Source of the DNA: Lachnospiraceae bacterium
GTDB taxonomy: Bacteria; Bacillota; Clostridia; Lachnospirales; Lachnospiraceae
Assembly: GCA_017938485.1 (NCBI GenBank)
Contig: JAGBBM010000016.1
Span: forward strand, 1 to 62,356
Reading direction: 5' to 3'
Length of the DNA stretch: 62,356 nt
Shown in pieces: positions 33,701 to 42,475 of the stretch (position 1 is its first letter; each line of letters starts with the position of its first letter). The position numbers were made by a program, and so were the translations under genes. The notes beneath the pieces were generated by a model, which saw only the letters and a list, made by a program, of their open reading frames with translations, did no database searches and was not told the DNA's origin.

Positions 33701-34683
33701 AGATAGAATAACTCCTCGATGGCATCCTTTGTATCATATGAAACAAGAGCTGAGGAAAGCATATTCTCAGCAGGGTTGTATATGATGGATTCACCTTCAA
33801 ATATATGGTTAAACTTCTCGGCGAAAGTTATAACATCCTCTGCTATATCGTACTCATAAGGAAGCTCTTCGGAGATATCTGAGATGATAAGGTATTTTTG
33901 TTCTTCAAGCATAGCCTTCATCTCAGCAATCTTAAGGTTTGTTATGTCACTCATAACCAAGTTAACTACAGGGAAACCATCTTGGGTTTCGCCGGCACGA
34001 GCAAATATGGCATTAACCCATTTGATGGTGTCATCTGCACATTTTATACGGAAGTTAACTATAGTTGAGTTAGAATCCTCAGTAAGGTCTGCTAATGCAT
34101 CAATTACAATGGAAAGGTCCTCGCTTAAAACAATAGGGAGGGTATGCTTGCCATATTTTTTCTTATATTCCTTTGGTGTGTAGCCACACATATCGTAGAA
34201 GTAATTGTTAGCCCAGGTAAGGGTGAGATTATTATCCAGTAAGTGCTTGCTTATACCACTTGGAACGGTATTGGAGAATATCTCCAAATCAGTTTTTGCC
34301 TTGGCAGTCTCGCTTGCAGCACTTTCAAGGTTTGTGATATCTGTGAAAACACACTGGAGAACGTCTCTACCATCACTCAAAGAAAAAGCCTGACCATTAC
34401 ACAAAACGGTAAGGACTGAACTGCTCTTTGTTACAATTCTGTGCTGGATACTTACCATATTTGAAATGCTTAACTGGTAGTTTATAGAGGCAATAACCTC
34501 TGCAAAATCTTCCACGTACAAAAGATTATCCAAGGTACAAATCTTCTTAGATAACTCTCTTGGAGAATATCCTGTCATATTGCATAAGCCTTGGTCAAAA
34601 TCCAGTATATTATATGGAGCTGTAGTATCAAGTACAAAAGTTGCAACCTCGTTGCCACTTACATAATTAGCATTGTTAGTCAA
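30772..34683 (-). CDS. Multidomain PAS/GGDEF/GAF/PAS/GGDEF/EAL cyclic-di-GMP protein
   Basis: Very large cytoplasmic signalling protein (1303 aa from the TTG at 34683, chosen because AAAGGTGG is 8 bp upstream; the GTG at 34695 is the alternative). Order: PAS domains at about 10-125, 140-265 and 285-395; GGDEF with an intact motif at 468-472 (GRLGGDEFCVYF); a GAF-like region about 590-755; a further PAS about 770-880 with a Cys pair (CIDCPLHK); a second, degenerate GGDEF about 895-1045 (the motif region reads VISDTYIM); and EAL about 1060-1303 with ELL for EAL at Glu1079. The EAL metal and catalytic residues look present (VNLSR, EFEITES, NMDDFGTGYSS, IKLDHDF, SEGIET, GQGFLFAKP). It may both make and degrade c-di-GMP. 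No transmembrane helices. Confidence 0.92.
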   Translation of the reverse strand: MTNNANYVSGNEVATFVLDTTAPYNILDFDQGLCNMTGYSPRELSKKICTLDNLLYVEDFAEVIASINYQLSISNMVSIQHRIVTKSSSVLTVLCNGQAFSLSDGRDVLQCVFTDITNLESAASETAKAKTDLEIFSNTVPSGISKHLLDNNLTLTWANNYFYDMCGYTPKEYKKKYGKHTLPIVLSEDLSIVIDALADLTEDSNSTIVNFRIKCADDTIKWVNAIFARAGETQDGFPVVNLVMSDITNLKIAEMKAMLEEQKYLIISDISEELPYEYDIAEDVITFAEKFNHIFEGESIIYNPAENMLSSALVSYDTKDAIEELFYLAKLGTEYHSTEFKLNTKNGGYQWYFSTFSTIYDEDSNPIRVVGLLRNIHSQKIEQQKLLTKAETDLMTGLLNKATTESKIKSYLRELNGNSYNVLMLVDIDDFKNINDTYGHLKGDAVIIDIANALMEYTGDYGIAGRLGGDEFCVYFTNLLDTTVASEKAKLIADKLRDKYPGDNGDCKVTLSIGIAATNEQIPYSVLLENADTALYQAKLNGKNCYYCYEEDMERGTYKNERKSNKAIESTEDKVMTELLTTLFGTNNTYSAIENSLKLIGENYDIDKINIWEYGYNTNFVDCTHQWCREGIKSDRSICQHTPAAVLEELDAMGTDGIVYSSDTSLIKLNFASMNPESMGVKKLIQSQIELNGKIVGYISIYSMNPSTSWSVSTLSTYKLIFKVIAEAVCYKQNQRTLSLLREDTISTFNLIQNPLVIVDKDTYDIMYFNDYATDYYPNLMLNSKCYSSMYQEGSPCIDCPLHKMQANKPAKFTKHNKTVDEMIDIYLSPIKWNISSNSFLISAGTHKQTKSERLKQEIEQNLTIEKKIAEASYKDIVTGYGNFEKFKVDAQEILSDNPDEDFVMFYFNIKNFKYINETYGHTVGDRTLKTVADVLSKYLVEDEVFARVISDTYIMLIHYKNQDSFMSTFNNIKREIHDACRTVQDRFVVDFVTGILIIDETMHSYSINRLVDRAMMAAKSVDFSMGVTYAFYDDEYHKKVLNDAQIENSMHGALENKEFCAYVQPKYDISTNSLIGGELLVRWLSPSKGFLEPAAFIPSFEKNGFIYQIDCFMLEQACISLRKYLNNDIYVLPFSVNLSRVTLANPEFLARVQEIVEKYYIPHHYIEFEITESIFSENYSQMIDVLRKLKDMDFIINMDDFGTGYSSLTLLKDLPIDVIKLDHDFLARSAASDKNAACILKSIVDMAHALDIRVVSEGIETAEQLDMLKSINCEIGQGFLFAKPMPIEDYDKMLKEYSQGTS

Positions 34684-34773
34684 GATATTCACCACCTTTA
34701 CGTAAAAAATAACTAAACTAATTATAGACGAAATGGGGACTTATATCAAGCAAAAACTCATTGAAATGCTTTC

Positions 34774-34802
34774 TTTACATAAGGGGCTTAAAATGGTACA
34801 AT
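34774..34802 (+). promoter_or_regulatory. Probable promoter of the DUF1461-like/glgB genes
   Basis: TTTACA (34774-34779), 17-bp spacer, TACAAT (34797-34802), about 40 bp before the next ATG. Confidence 0.55.
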
Positions 34803-34841
34803 ATCATAGAATGGCAATGAAAAAGACAGGATAAATATGAT

Positions 34842-35519
34842 ATGAACAATTACAAATTACATCAGATTATAGCCAGTATAAGTGTGACAATTTTTATATT
34901 GTGTGCCTCACTTTGCATACTGGTTCACAATAGAAGTGTTTACGAAAAAACTAACAAAGAATACAGAGAAACTATTGAGGAGATATCCCTTCAAGATGAG
35001 GAAGTAGGTATTGTACTTACCGAGTTTGAATCATCAATTAACTACAAACAAATAGCAGACGAATTTACAGCTTTCTTTGGTAATGATTATAAGCTTGTGG
35101 GATATGAGCTTTCCGATGCAAACATTGATAAGTTAAAAGAGCTAAAAGCCTATTACAGATGGGCATGGATTTTTGCCATAGCAAGCTTAGTAGTGGGTAT
35201 AAGAAGCTTTATAGTATTATCCATAAGAAGACTGTATATGCCACTTGTGTACGGAGGCATAGGTGCTGCATTTATGACAGCTATATTTACATTTATTATG
35301 GCTAATTCAAAAGATGGTATGGCTGGACACATAAGACGTATGGTCTTTGAGAGAGATTACAGCTTCTTTTCAGGGCAGGACATTTTAACTAAGGTTTTTC
35401 CACCGGAATTTGCCAATAAGTTACTGCTTGCATATATCGGTATAGTGTTTATACTTATACTAGTTATGGCACTTATAAGAGGAATTATTATATATTGTGG
35501 GCGACCACACCGATTTTAA
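34842..35519 (+). CDS. Integral membrane protein, DUF1461-like (TIGR01906 type)
   Basis: 225 aa with four predicted membrane helices (about 8-30, 105-130, 133-155, 195-220) and an extracytoplasmic loop of ~75 residues after helix 1. The arrangement and the R-rich turn after helix 2 (SIRRLYMPLVYGG) fit the DUF1461 family, but I cannot confirm this without a profile search. The Shine-Dalgarno is weak. It lies 30 bp upstream of glgB and probably shares its transcript. Function unknown. Confidence 0.6.
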   Translation: MNNYKLHQIIASISVTIFILCASLCILVHNRSVYEKTNKEYRETIEEISLQDEEVGIVLTEFESSINYKQIADEFTAFFGNDYKLVGYELSDANIDKLKELKAYYRWAWIFAIASLVVGIRSFIVLSIRRLYMPLVYGGIGAAFMTAIFTFIMANSKDGMAGHIRRMVFERDYSFFSGQDILTKVFPPEFANKLLLAYIGIVFILILVMALIRGIIIYCGRPHRF

Positions 35520-35549
35520 ATACACAAATATTTTTTACGGAGGGTTAGG

Positions 35550-37781
35550 ATGAATAAGAGATTAGAAAACTGGGTTAACTGGGTGCTTTATGACGAGCTT
35601 GTAAAGGGAACTTTAAATGCACCGAAGCATTTGCTTGGTATACATGATTACGGTGATGGACAGGTTATTACTGCCTATAGACCTCATGCCGTTCAGGTAT
35701 GTGTCACAACAGTAACAGGCAAGAATCCTATCCATATGGAAGAACTTGCTCCTGACTTCTATGGAATATATTTTGATACTAAGAAATTTAAGGGAACTAA
35801 GTATAGAATCCAGACTAAGTACGAGGATGGAACTACAGTTTTAACTGCGGATTGTTATGCATTTTACAATGAGGTTATCACAGATTATGATGTGTATCTT
35901 TTTGCTGAGGGTAAGAACTACGACATCTACAACAAATTAGGTGCTCATCCTATGACTATAGATGGTGTTAAGGGTACATATTTTGCTGTCTGGGCACCAA
36001 ATGCCAGAAGAGTTTCTGTAGTAGGTGACTTTAATATGTGGGATGGAGCTTTAAACCCTATGCAACTTCACTCATCATCGGGAATCTATGAGCTTTTCCT
36101 ACCAGATGTATTGCCTGGCGCTGTATATAAGTTCCAGATATTGACTCGTACCGGAGATATACTTTATAAGGCAGACCCATATGGTAATCAGGCACAGATG
36201 AGACCAGACAATGCCAATATAGTAGCAGATTTAAATACCTACAAGTGGAAGGATACTAAGTGGGTTGAAGATAGAAATAAGATTGGAAGATTAGACCGTA
36301 TGAAGAGACCTATGTCTATCTACGAGGTTCACCTTGGCTCTTGGAAAAAGGCAGATGAGGATTCTGATTTCGGATTCTATAACTATAGAGAATTAGCTAA
36401 GCAATTAGGTGATTATGTTAGTGAGATGGGATACACTCATATCGAGGTTATGGGTATAGCGGAGTATCCTTTCGATGGTTCTTGGGGATATCAGGTTACT
36501 AACTATTATGCTCCAACCAGCAGATATGGTACACCGGAAGACTTTATGTACTTTGTAGACTATATGCACTCTATTGGAGTAGGAGTTATCCTTGACTGGG
36601 TACCTGCCCACTTCCCAAGAGATGCTCACGGTCTTGGAAGATTTGATGGTATGCCACTTTATGAGCATCCAGATTCAAGAAGAGGAGAGCATCCTGATTG
36701 GGGTACTTACATCTTCGATTACGGCAGAACAGAGGTTGCAAACTTCCTTACTGCAAACGCACTTTTCTGGGTAGAAAAGTTCCATATAGATGCTCTTAGA
36801 GTTGATGCAGTTGCATCTATGCTTTACCTTGATTATGGTAAGCAGAGTGGTCAGTGGCTTCCAAACAAGGATGGCGGCAATGAGAACTATGATGCAATCG
36901 CACTTTTACAGAATATCAACACTGTTATGGAGGAGCGTAATCCTGGTGCATACCTTATTGCAGAGGAGTCAACAGCTTGGGCTGGAGTTACTGCACCAGC
37001 ATCCCTTAAGGGTCTTGGATTCCTCTTTAAGTGGAATATGGGTTGGATGAATGACTTCCTTGAATATATGAAGTTAGACCCATACTTTAGATCCTTTAAT
37101 CACAACAAGCTTACATTTAGTTTGACATATACTTATTCAGAAAACTACATCCTTGTTATATCCCATGATGAGGTTGTACATCTCAAGTGTTCAATGTTAA
37201 ACAAGATGCCGGGATTTGAAGTTGATAAGTTTGCAAACCTCAGAACTGCATATGGATTTATGTTTGGACATCCTGGAAAGAAGCTTCTTTTCATGGGTCA
37301 GGAATTTGCACAGCTTAGAGAGTGGAGTGAGGCAAGAAGCCTTGACTGGTTCCTTCTCGAGCAACCACTTCACAGCAAGATGCAAGCCTTTGTTAAGGAA
37401 CTCAATCACATTTATACAACCTATGATGCTATGTATTATAATGACAACGAATCTATGGGATTTGAGTGGATTAAATGTGATGATGCAGAAGAAGGTATCG
37501 TAGCATTTGTGAGAAGAGGTAAGACAGCTAAGAATCAGCTTATGTTTGTATGTAACTTTGTTCCTGTTGAAAAGACAACTCATATGATAGGAGCACCATG
37601 TCTTACTAAGTATGAAGAGATTCTCAACTCTGATGCGGAAGAATTTGGTGGAAAGGGTAGAGTTAACGGAGTGGTTAAGGCTATTAACCAGCCTTGTGAC
37701 AGAATGAATTATTCAGTATGCCTTACAATACCACCGCTTTCTGTAATGGTATTTAAGTACGATTACGTAGATAATAAATAA
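35550..37781 (+). CDS. glgB: 1,4-alpha-glucan (glycogen) branching enzyme, GH13
   Basis: Introduces alpha-1,6 branches into glycogen. 743 aa. An N-terminal N1/CBM48 region (about 20-220) contains GTYFAVWAPNARRVSVVGDFN. The GH13 barrel has VILDWVPAHFP, ALRVDAVASMLYLDY (nucleophile Asp), LIAEESTAW (acid Glu) and ISHDEVVH, followed by FMGQEFAQLREW. The C-terminal beta domain ends in PPLSVMVFKY. No other glg genes are adjacent. Together with malQ and the intracellular amylase it indicates glycogen turnover. Confidence 0.96.
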   Translation: MNKRLENWVNWVLYDELVKGTLNAPKHLLGIHDYGDGQVITAYRPHAVQVCVTTVTGKNPIHMEELAPDFYGIYFDTKKFKGTKYRIQTKYEDGTTVLTADCYAFYNEVITDYDVYLFAEGKNYDIYNKLGAHPMTIDGVKGTYFAVWAPNARRVSVVGDFNMWDGALNPMQLHSSSGIYELFLPDVLPGAVYKFQILTRTGDILYKADPYGNQAQMRPDNANIVADLNTYKWKDTKWVEDRNKIGRLDRMKRPMSIYEVHLGSWKKADEDSDFGFYNYRELAKQLGDYVSEMGYTHIEVMGIAEYPFDGSWGYQVTNYYAPTSRYGTPEDFMYFVDYMHSIGVGVILDWVPAHFPRDAHGLGRFDGMPLYEHPDSRRGEHPDWGTYIFDYGRTEVANFLTANALFWVEKFHIDALRVDAVASMLYLDYGKQSGQWLPNKDGGNENYDAIALLQNINTVMEERNPGAYLIAEESTAWAGVTAPASLKGLGFLFKWNMGWMNDFLEYMKLDPYFRSFNHNKLTFSLTYTYSENYILVISHDEVVHLKCSMLNKMPGFEVDKFANLRTAYGFMFGHPGKKLLFMGQEFAQLREWSEARSLDWFLLEQPLHSKMQAFVKELNHIYTTYDAMYYNDNESMGFEWIKCDDAEEGIVAFVRRGKTAKNQLMFVCNFVPVEKTTHMIGAPCLTKYEEILNSDAEEFGGKGRVNGVVKAINQPCDRMNYSVCLTIPPLSVMVFKYDYVDNK

Positions 37782-37787
37782 AAAGGG

Positions 37788-37819
37788 GAGGACAGTGTCG
37801 GTATAGCGGTGCTGTCCTC
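37788..37819 (+). terminator. Hairpin after glgB
   Basis: GAGGACAG (37788-37795) pairs with CTGTCCTC (37812-37819). The tail is only weakly T-rich, so it may be an inefficient terminator or an RNA-stabilising stem. Confidence 0.5.
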
Positions 37820-37849
37820 GTATATTTCAACTATAGATAGGATGAAACA

Positions 37850-38530
37850 ATGAAAATTTTACGTGTTTTAAAGCGGATTATGTTTATTGGCATAATTATT
37901 GGATTGGTTACTCTCGCTGCTTTTGCGGGGATTAATATATATGTTAAGAATAAGGTTAAGGATAAGATTATTGATGTGGAGGCGGCAAAGGAGCTTACTG
38001 ATGTTGATTGTATCATAGTTCTTGGAGCCTCGGTTTTAGATAGTGAAACACCTAGTCTTATGTTGGAGGATAGACTTAAGAAGGGTATTGAGCTTTACTA
38101 TGCCACATCCGTTCCAAAGCTTCTTATGAGTGGAGACCATGGTGGTATGTATTACGATGAAGTTAATGTAATGAAGAATTATGCCATCAAGGAAGGGGTT
38201 TCGTCCTCGGATATATTTATGGACCATGCAGGTTTTTCCACATATGAGAGTATGTATCGTGCCAAGGAGATATTTGGTGCCAAGAAGGTTATTATAGTTA
38301 CTCAGGAGTATCACCTTACTAGAGCAATTTATATTGCGGAAGCCCTGGGGTTAGAGGCCTACGGTGTGCCTGCTGAGGACATAAGATACAATGGTCAAAC
38401 TGGCAGGGATATACGAGAATTTCTTGCTATAGCAAAAGATTTCTTCGCCGTTATAGTGAAACCTGAGCCAACAGTTATGGGTGGAACTATAGATATTTCC
38501 GGTGATGGTGACTTGACAAATGACAAGTAA
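37850..38530 (+). CDS. DUF218 / ElyC-SanA family membrane protein
   Basis: 226 aa: one N-terminal membrane helix (about 10-32) and a DUF218 domain outside or at the membrane. Signatures are DCIIVLGASV, DRLKKGIELYY, LLMSGDHG, FMDHAGFSTYESM and VIIVTQEYHLTRAIYIAEALG. Family members (SanA, ElyC, YdcF) affect envelope integrity and vancomycin tolerance; the biochemical activity is not settled. An AGGATGA Shine-Dalgarno precedes the ATG. It stands between glgB and greA behind the latter's own promoter. Confidence 0.88.
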   Translation: MKILRVLKRIMFIGIIIGLVTLAAFAGINIYVKNKVKDKIIDVEAAKELTDVDCIIVLGASVLDSETPSLMLEDRLKKGIELYYATSVPKLLMSGDHGGMYYDEVNVMKNYAIKEGVSSSDIFMDHAGFSTYESMYRAKEIFGAKKVIIVTQEYHLTRAIYIAEALGLEAYGVPAEDIRYNGQTGRDIREFLAIAKDFFAVIVKPEPTVMGGTIDISGDGDLTNDK

Positions 38531-38550
38531 AATATGATAAAAAGCTATAT

Positions 38551-38579
38551 TTGACATTGGAAAAAACCTAATGTATAAT
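38551..38579 (+). promoter_or_regulatory. Consensus promoter of greA-lysS
   Basis: TTGACA (38551-38556), 17-bp spacer, TATAAT (38574-38579), a perfect sigma-A match, about 60 bp before greA. Confidence 0.85.
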
Positions 38580-38639
38580 TATACAAACTATGCTTACATA
38601 TTGTGAGCAAATATTTTTTTAATAGGAAGGGCAAGTAAA

Positions 38640-39119
38640 ATGGCAGAGAAGAAAAACATGCTGACCTACGAAGGTCTTAGAAAATTAGAGGACGAGTTAC
38701 AGGATTTAAAAGTAAACAAACGTCAGGAAGTTGCTCAGAAGATTAAAGAGGCTAGAGAGCAGGGAGACTTGTCTGAGAATGCTGAGTATGATGCTGCCAA
38801 AGATGAGCAGAGAGATATAGAAGCAAGAATCGAGGAAATTGAGAAGATTCTTAAGAACGCAGAGGTTGTTGATGAGGATGAATTCGATGCTGAGACAGTA
38901 AACTTTGGTTCAGAGGTAGTATTATTTGATGTGGATATGGATGAGAAGGTTACTTACAAGATTGTAGGTTCAACTGAGGCTGATATTCTTAAGGGAAAGA
39001 TATCTAACGAGTCACCTATCGGTGAGGCTATTATGAAGAAAAAGGCTGGAGACGTGGTTAAGGTTGATGCTCCAGACGGAGTATTTGAGTACAAGATTCT
39101 CGAGGTTAAGAGAAACTAA
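38640..39119 (+). CDS. greA: Transcription elongation factor GreA
   Basis: Rescues backtracked RNA polymerase by stimulating transcript cleavage. 159 aa. The N-terminal coiled coil has LTYEGLRKLEDEL and the acidic tip AREQGDLSENAEYDAAKDEQ, with the catalytic acidic residues. The C-terminal FKBP-like domain contains GSTEADILKGKISNESPIGEA. lysS starts 33 bp downstream, a very common pairing in Firmicutes. Confidence 0.97.
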   Translation: MAEKKNMLTYEGLRKLEDELQDLKVNKRQEVAQKIKEAREQGDLSENAEYDAAKDEQRDIEARIEEIEKILKNAEVVDEDEFDAETVNFGSEVVLFDVDMDEKVTYKIVGSTEADILKGKISNESPIGEAIMKKKAGDVVKVDAPDGVFEYKILEVKRN

Positions 39120-39152
39120 TTAGACTAACTATAGAAAGAGAGATTTAAAAAA

Positions 39153-40760
39153 GTGGCTGACAATAATAACCAGAATAAGCAACAGGATCTTAACCAGCTT
39201 CTTAAGGTTAGACGTGAGAAGTTACAGAACTTGCAGGATGCAGGTAAGGATCCATTTGAGATAACAAAGTACGACCAGACTCATCACACAGATGAGGTGA
39301 AGGAGTTATATGAGGCTCATGAGGCTAAGATTTTAGCTGGCAGAGTTGCGCCTTCTGTTGAGGGTCTTTCTGAGGAAGAGGCAAGAGACGTACTTAATCA
39401 GGATTACAACGAGAGAAGAGAAATTATGGATGCTGAGCCAATCAGAGTATCTATCGCTGGACGTATGATGTTCAAGCGTGTTATGGGTAAGGCATCATTT
39501 TGTAACATCCAGGATATCAAGGGCAAGGTACAGGTGTACGTTGCAAGAGATGTGGTAGGCGAGGAACCATACGCAGAGTTCAAGAAGTCTGACATCGGTG
39601 ATATCTATGGTGTTAAGGGATATATCTTCAGAACTAAGACAGGAGAGGTATCTATCCATGCTGAGGAGTTAACACTTCTTACTAAGAGCTTACAGATTCT
39701 TCCAGAGAAGTTCCATGGCTTAACAGATACAGATACTCGTTACCGTCAGAGATATGTTGACCTTATTATGAACGAGGAGAGCAAGAAGACATTTATCAAT
39801 CGTTCAAAGATTATCGCTGCCATTAGAAAATACCTTGCAGGAGAGAACTTCCTTGAGGTAGAGACACCTATGCTCGTTTCAAATGCAGGTGGTGCAGCAG
39901 CAAGACCTTTTGAGACACACTTCAATGCTCTTGGTGAGGATTTCAAGCTTCGTATATCACTTGAGCTTTACCTTAAGAGACTTATCGTTGGTGGCCTTGA
40001 GAGAGTATATGAAATTGGTAGAGTATTCCGTAACGAGGGTCTTGATACAAGACATAACCCAGAGTTTACACTTATGGAGCTTTACCAGGCATACACAGAT
40101 TACAATGGTATGATGGACCTTACTGAGAATATGTTTAGATATGTGGCTCAGGAGGTTCTTGGAACTACAACTATTACTTACAATGGTATAGAGATGGATC
40201 TTGGTAAGCCTTTCGCAAGAATCACTATGACTGAGGCTGTTAAGCAGTATGCAGGAGTTGATTTTGACCAGATTGAAACTCTTGAGGAGGCTCGTGCCAT
40301 TGCTAAGGAAAAGCATGTAGAATTCGAAGATAGACATAAGAAGGGTGATATCCTTAATCTCTTCTTTGAGGAGTTTGTAGAGGAGCACCTTATCCAGCCT
40401 ACATTTGTTATGGATCATCCAATCGAGATTTCTCCACTTACTAAGAAGAAACCAAGTGATCCAAACAAGGTTGAGCGTTTCGAGCTCTTTATGAATGGTT
40501 GGGAGATGTGTAACGCATACTCAGAATTAAATGACCCTATCGACCAGAGAGAGCGTTTCAAGGCTCAGGAGGAGCAGCTTGCTCAGGGTGACGAGGAAGC
40601 TAACACAACTGATGAAGATTTCCTCAATGCACTTGAAATCGGTATGCCACCAACAGGCGGTATCGGATATGGTATCGATAGACTTGTTATGTTACTTACT
40701 GATTCACCTGCGATACGCGATGTGTTGCTTTTCCCGACAATGAAAAGTTTGAACCAGTAA
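39153..40760 (+). CDS. lysS: Lysyl-tRNA synthetase, class II
   Basis: Charges tRNA-Lys. 535 aa beginning at a GTG (39153) preceded by GAAAGAGAG. The N-terminal ~65 residues carry a Gln/Asn-rich extension and helical segment, then the anticodon-binding OB fold (VSIAGRMMFKRVMGKASF). The class II motifs follow: EVETPMLV (motif 1), VYEIGRVFRNEG and NPEFTLMELY (motif 2), and GGIGYGIDRLVML (motif 3). Co-transcribed with greA and closed by a strong terminator. Confidence 0.97.
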   Translation: MADNNNQNKQQDLNQLLKVRREKLQNLQDAGKDPFEITKYDQTHHTDEVKELYEAHEAKILAGRVAPSVEGLSEEEARDVLNQDYNERREIMDAEPIRVSIAGRMMFKRVMGKASFCNIQDIKGKVQVYVARDVVGEEPYAEFKKSDIGDIYGVKGYIFRTKTGEVSIHAEELTLLTKSLQILPEKFHGLTDTDTRYRQRYVDLIMNEESKKTFINRSKIIAAIRKYLAGENFLEVETPMLVSNAGGAAARPFETHFNALGEDFKLRISLELYLKRLIVGGLERVYEIGRVFRNEGLDTRHNPEFTLMELYQAYTDYNGMMDLTENMFRYVAQEVLGTTTITYNGIEMDLGKPFARITMTEAVKQYAGVDFDQIETLEEARAIAKEKHVEFEDRHKKGDILNLFFEEFVEEHLIQPTFVMDHPIEISPLTKKKPSDPNKVERFELFMNGWEMCNAYSELNDPIDQRERFKAQEEQLAQGDEEANTTDEDFLNALEIGMPPTGGIGYGIDRLVMLLTDSPAIRDVLLFPTMKSLNQ

Positions 40761-40770
40761 AAAATAAAAA

Positions 40771-40801
40771 ACTGGCAGGAGTATTCCTGCCAGTTTTTTT
40801 A
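40771..40801 (+). terminator. Rho-independent terminator of greA-lysS
   Basis: ACTGGCAGGA pairs with TCCTGCCAGT around a short loop and is followed by a T-run that reaches the stop codon of the convergent small gene. Confidence 0.9.
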
Positions 40802-40984
40802 TTTGCCTTTTTCGTTTGGTGAATCCATGTTTTCTAATGCATATTCACAGGCTTGAATTACAAAGCCTGAAAAAGTTACATCGTGCTGTTTAATTGCATT
40901 TTCGATTTGTCCAATTAATGATACAGGGAATCTAATAGTCTTATTTTCTGTTTCTTTTCTATCTGATTTAATCTGAAAAGCCAT
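40799..40984 (-). CDS. Small ribbon-helix-helix-type protein
   Basis: 61 aa. Residues about 16-55 (IRFPVSLIGQIENAI, FSGFVIQACEYALENM) fit a ribbon-helix-helix DNA-binding fold of the CopG/Arc class. AAGGTAGG precedes the ATG on the minus strand. No toxin-like gene is adjacent, so it is either a solitary regulator or an orphan antitoxin. A second small RHH gene lies at the right end of the window. Confidence 0.7.
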   Translation of the reverse strand: MAFQIKSDRKETENKTIRFPVSLIGQIENAIKQHDVTFSGFVIQACEYALENMDSPNEKGK

Positions 40985-41063
40985 TTTTGATACCTACCTT
41001 TCATTTCTATTGTATTGCAGAATTTACAAATAATATGCATTACATAATGCAATGCAAAACATA

Positions 41064-41092
41064 TTGCAAAGTGAAAATAGAAGTGTTATGAT
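41064..41092 (+). promoter_or_regulatory. Probable promoter of the lipoprotein pair
   Basis: TTGCAA (41064-41069), 17-bp spacer, TATGAT (41087-41092), 70 bp before the first lipoprotein ATG. Confidence 0.5.
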
Positions 41093-41162
41093 ATTCGAGA
41101 TAATAGTTGAAAGCGAGGGTTGAAACAGAACTATATCAAATATATGGAATAGGAGCGATAAG

Positions 41163-42455
41163 ATGAAAAAACAAAAAATTGTACTAATTATGATTTATAT
41201 AATGTTAGTATGTTTGACTGCGTGTTCAAAAGGGACTAAAGACAGTGAGATAAAAGAGAATATAGAAGATGAATTGGAAAGTGTAATGGATTCTGATGAT
41301 GAGATAATGAATATTGAGATTTTAGAGAAGAATTTTGATAAAAAAGATTCTTATGGATTAGTGTATGCTAAGGTTGTATCAGAGATGGATGAAATTCAGT
41401 ATATAAGGTACTTTAGTTTTTCGTATGACTATGATAAGGAAGACGGCTGGGAGATAGAAACAGTTAATGAAGCTTATGAAGATAAATGGGATGTAGTACC
41501 TTTGGCAGGTGTGAACGAAAATAAAATTACACAATTATTAGATGGTATTAACATTAAAATAAATGAAGATATTTGGTCTATTAAAGAAAATAATATAAGC
41601 AATGTTACCATTGTTAGTCATAATACATCACTTAAGGATAATAAAGATGTGGTAGTAGTTAGTTTTACAATAGATGATTATGTAATGAGGGCAAGTGGAC
41701 AATTAACTCTCAATTTAATGTTTGATGAAGAATGGAAACTTGATACTACAGATGGAGAAGATTCATTTGTAGCTGTTGAAAAAATGGAATGTGTTCATAA
41801 CGTTACTAATGATGATTTGATTGAGGAAATACTTATAGAAGAATTAACATATGGAGGAACAGACGAGGAAATACAGCTTTCGTGGTCTTCTACGGAACAA
41901 GTTATACTTATGGATAAATATGAAATTTCTGAGTTTGTAATTAATAGCGAAGAAACGTCTTCAAAGGGTATGTACAAGTGCTATGATTGTAATTTTACAC
42001 TGACAAAGAGAAATGTTGAATTTGATGTTAATGCAAAAGTTGAGTATGAATATAATGGTTCACAAGGATGGACGCATATGACTACAAGTCTTACTCCGAC
42101 AATAAGCTCGTTAGACATTGGTGGTGATTGGATAGGAACATATACGGGTGCACCATATTCAGGTGACTGTGTATTGAGTATCAATACTATAGACGAATAT
42201 GGAAATATAACAGGAATATATAGTTATGCTCCATATGCAGATGGTGAGTTTGGTGAGCCAGGTAGTTTTTATGTATCTGGAAGTATTGATATGGACACTT
42301 TATGCATTAATCTTTCACCGGGAGAGTGGATTAATGAGCCTAAATGGAGTACATTGACAATGGAGATTTCAGCTCAGTTAATTGTAACTGAAGCCACAAT
42401 GTATGGCTCAGGTCATGAATGCTGTCCATTTATTTTAACCAGGGATGATTATTAA
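41163..42455 (+). CDS. Predicted lipoprotein of unknown function
   Basis: 430 aa with a lipoprotein signal (lipobox CLTAC, Cys about residue 20). The mature region starts with an acidic stretch, then two related beta-rich segments (about 35-120 and 120-205). The C-terminal ~90 residues (GGDWIGTYTGAPYSGDCVLS through the end) resemble an extracytoplasmic beta-sandwich with conserved aromatic residues. I do not recognise a named family. It is followed by a second lipoprotein with a 20-bp gap, so they are likely co-expressed. Confidence 0.75.
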   Translation: MKKQKIVLIMIYIMLVCLTACSKGTKDSEIKENIEDELESVMDSDDEIMNIEILEKNFDKKDSYGLVYAKVVSEMDEIQYIRYFSFSYDYDKEDGWEIETVNEAYEDKWDVVPLAGVNENKITQLLDGINIKINEDIWSIKENNISNVTIVSHNTSLKDNKDVVVVSFTIDDYVMRASGQLTLNLMFDEEWKLDTTDGEDSFVAVEKMECVHNVTNDDLIEEILIEELTYGGTDEEIQLSWSSTEQVILMDKYEISEFVINSEETSSKGMYKCYDCNFTLTKRNVEFDVNAKVEYEYNGSQGWTHMTTSLTPTISSLDIGGDWIGTYTGAPYSGDCVLSINTIDEYGNITGIYSYAPYADGEFGEPGSFYVSGSIDMDTLCINLSPGEWINEPKWSTLTMEISAQLIVTEATMYGSGHECCPFILTRDDY

Positions 42456-42475
42456 GAGTGGTGAGGAATAGTATT

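Noticed and set aside
38531-39152. T-box or lysine riboswitch before greA-lysS
   Set aside because: The leader between the promoter at 38551-38579 and greA is about 55 nt, too short for a T-box or L-box, and no specifier or antiterminator is visible.
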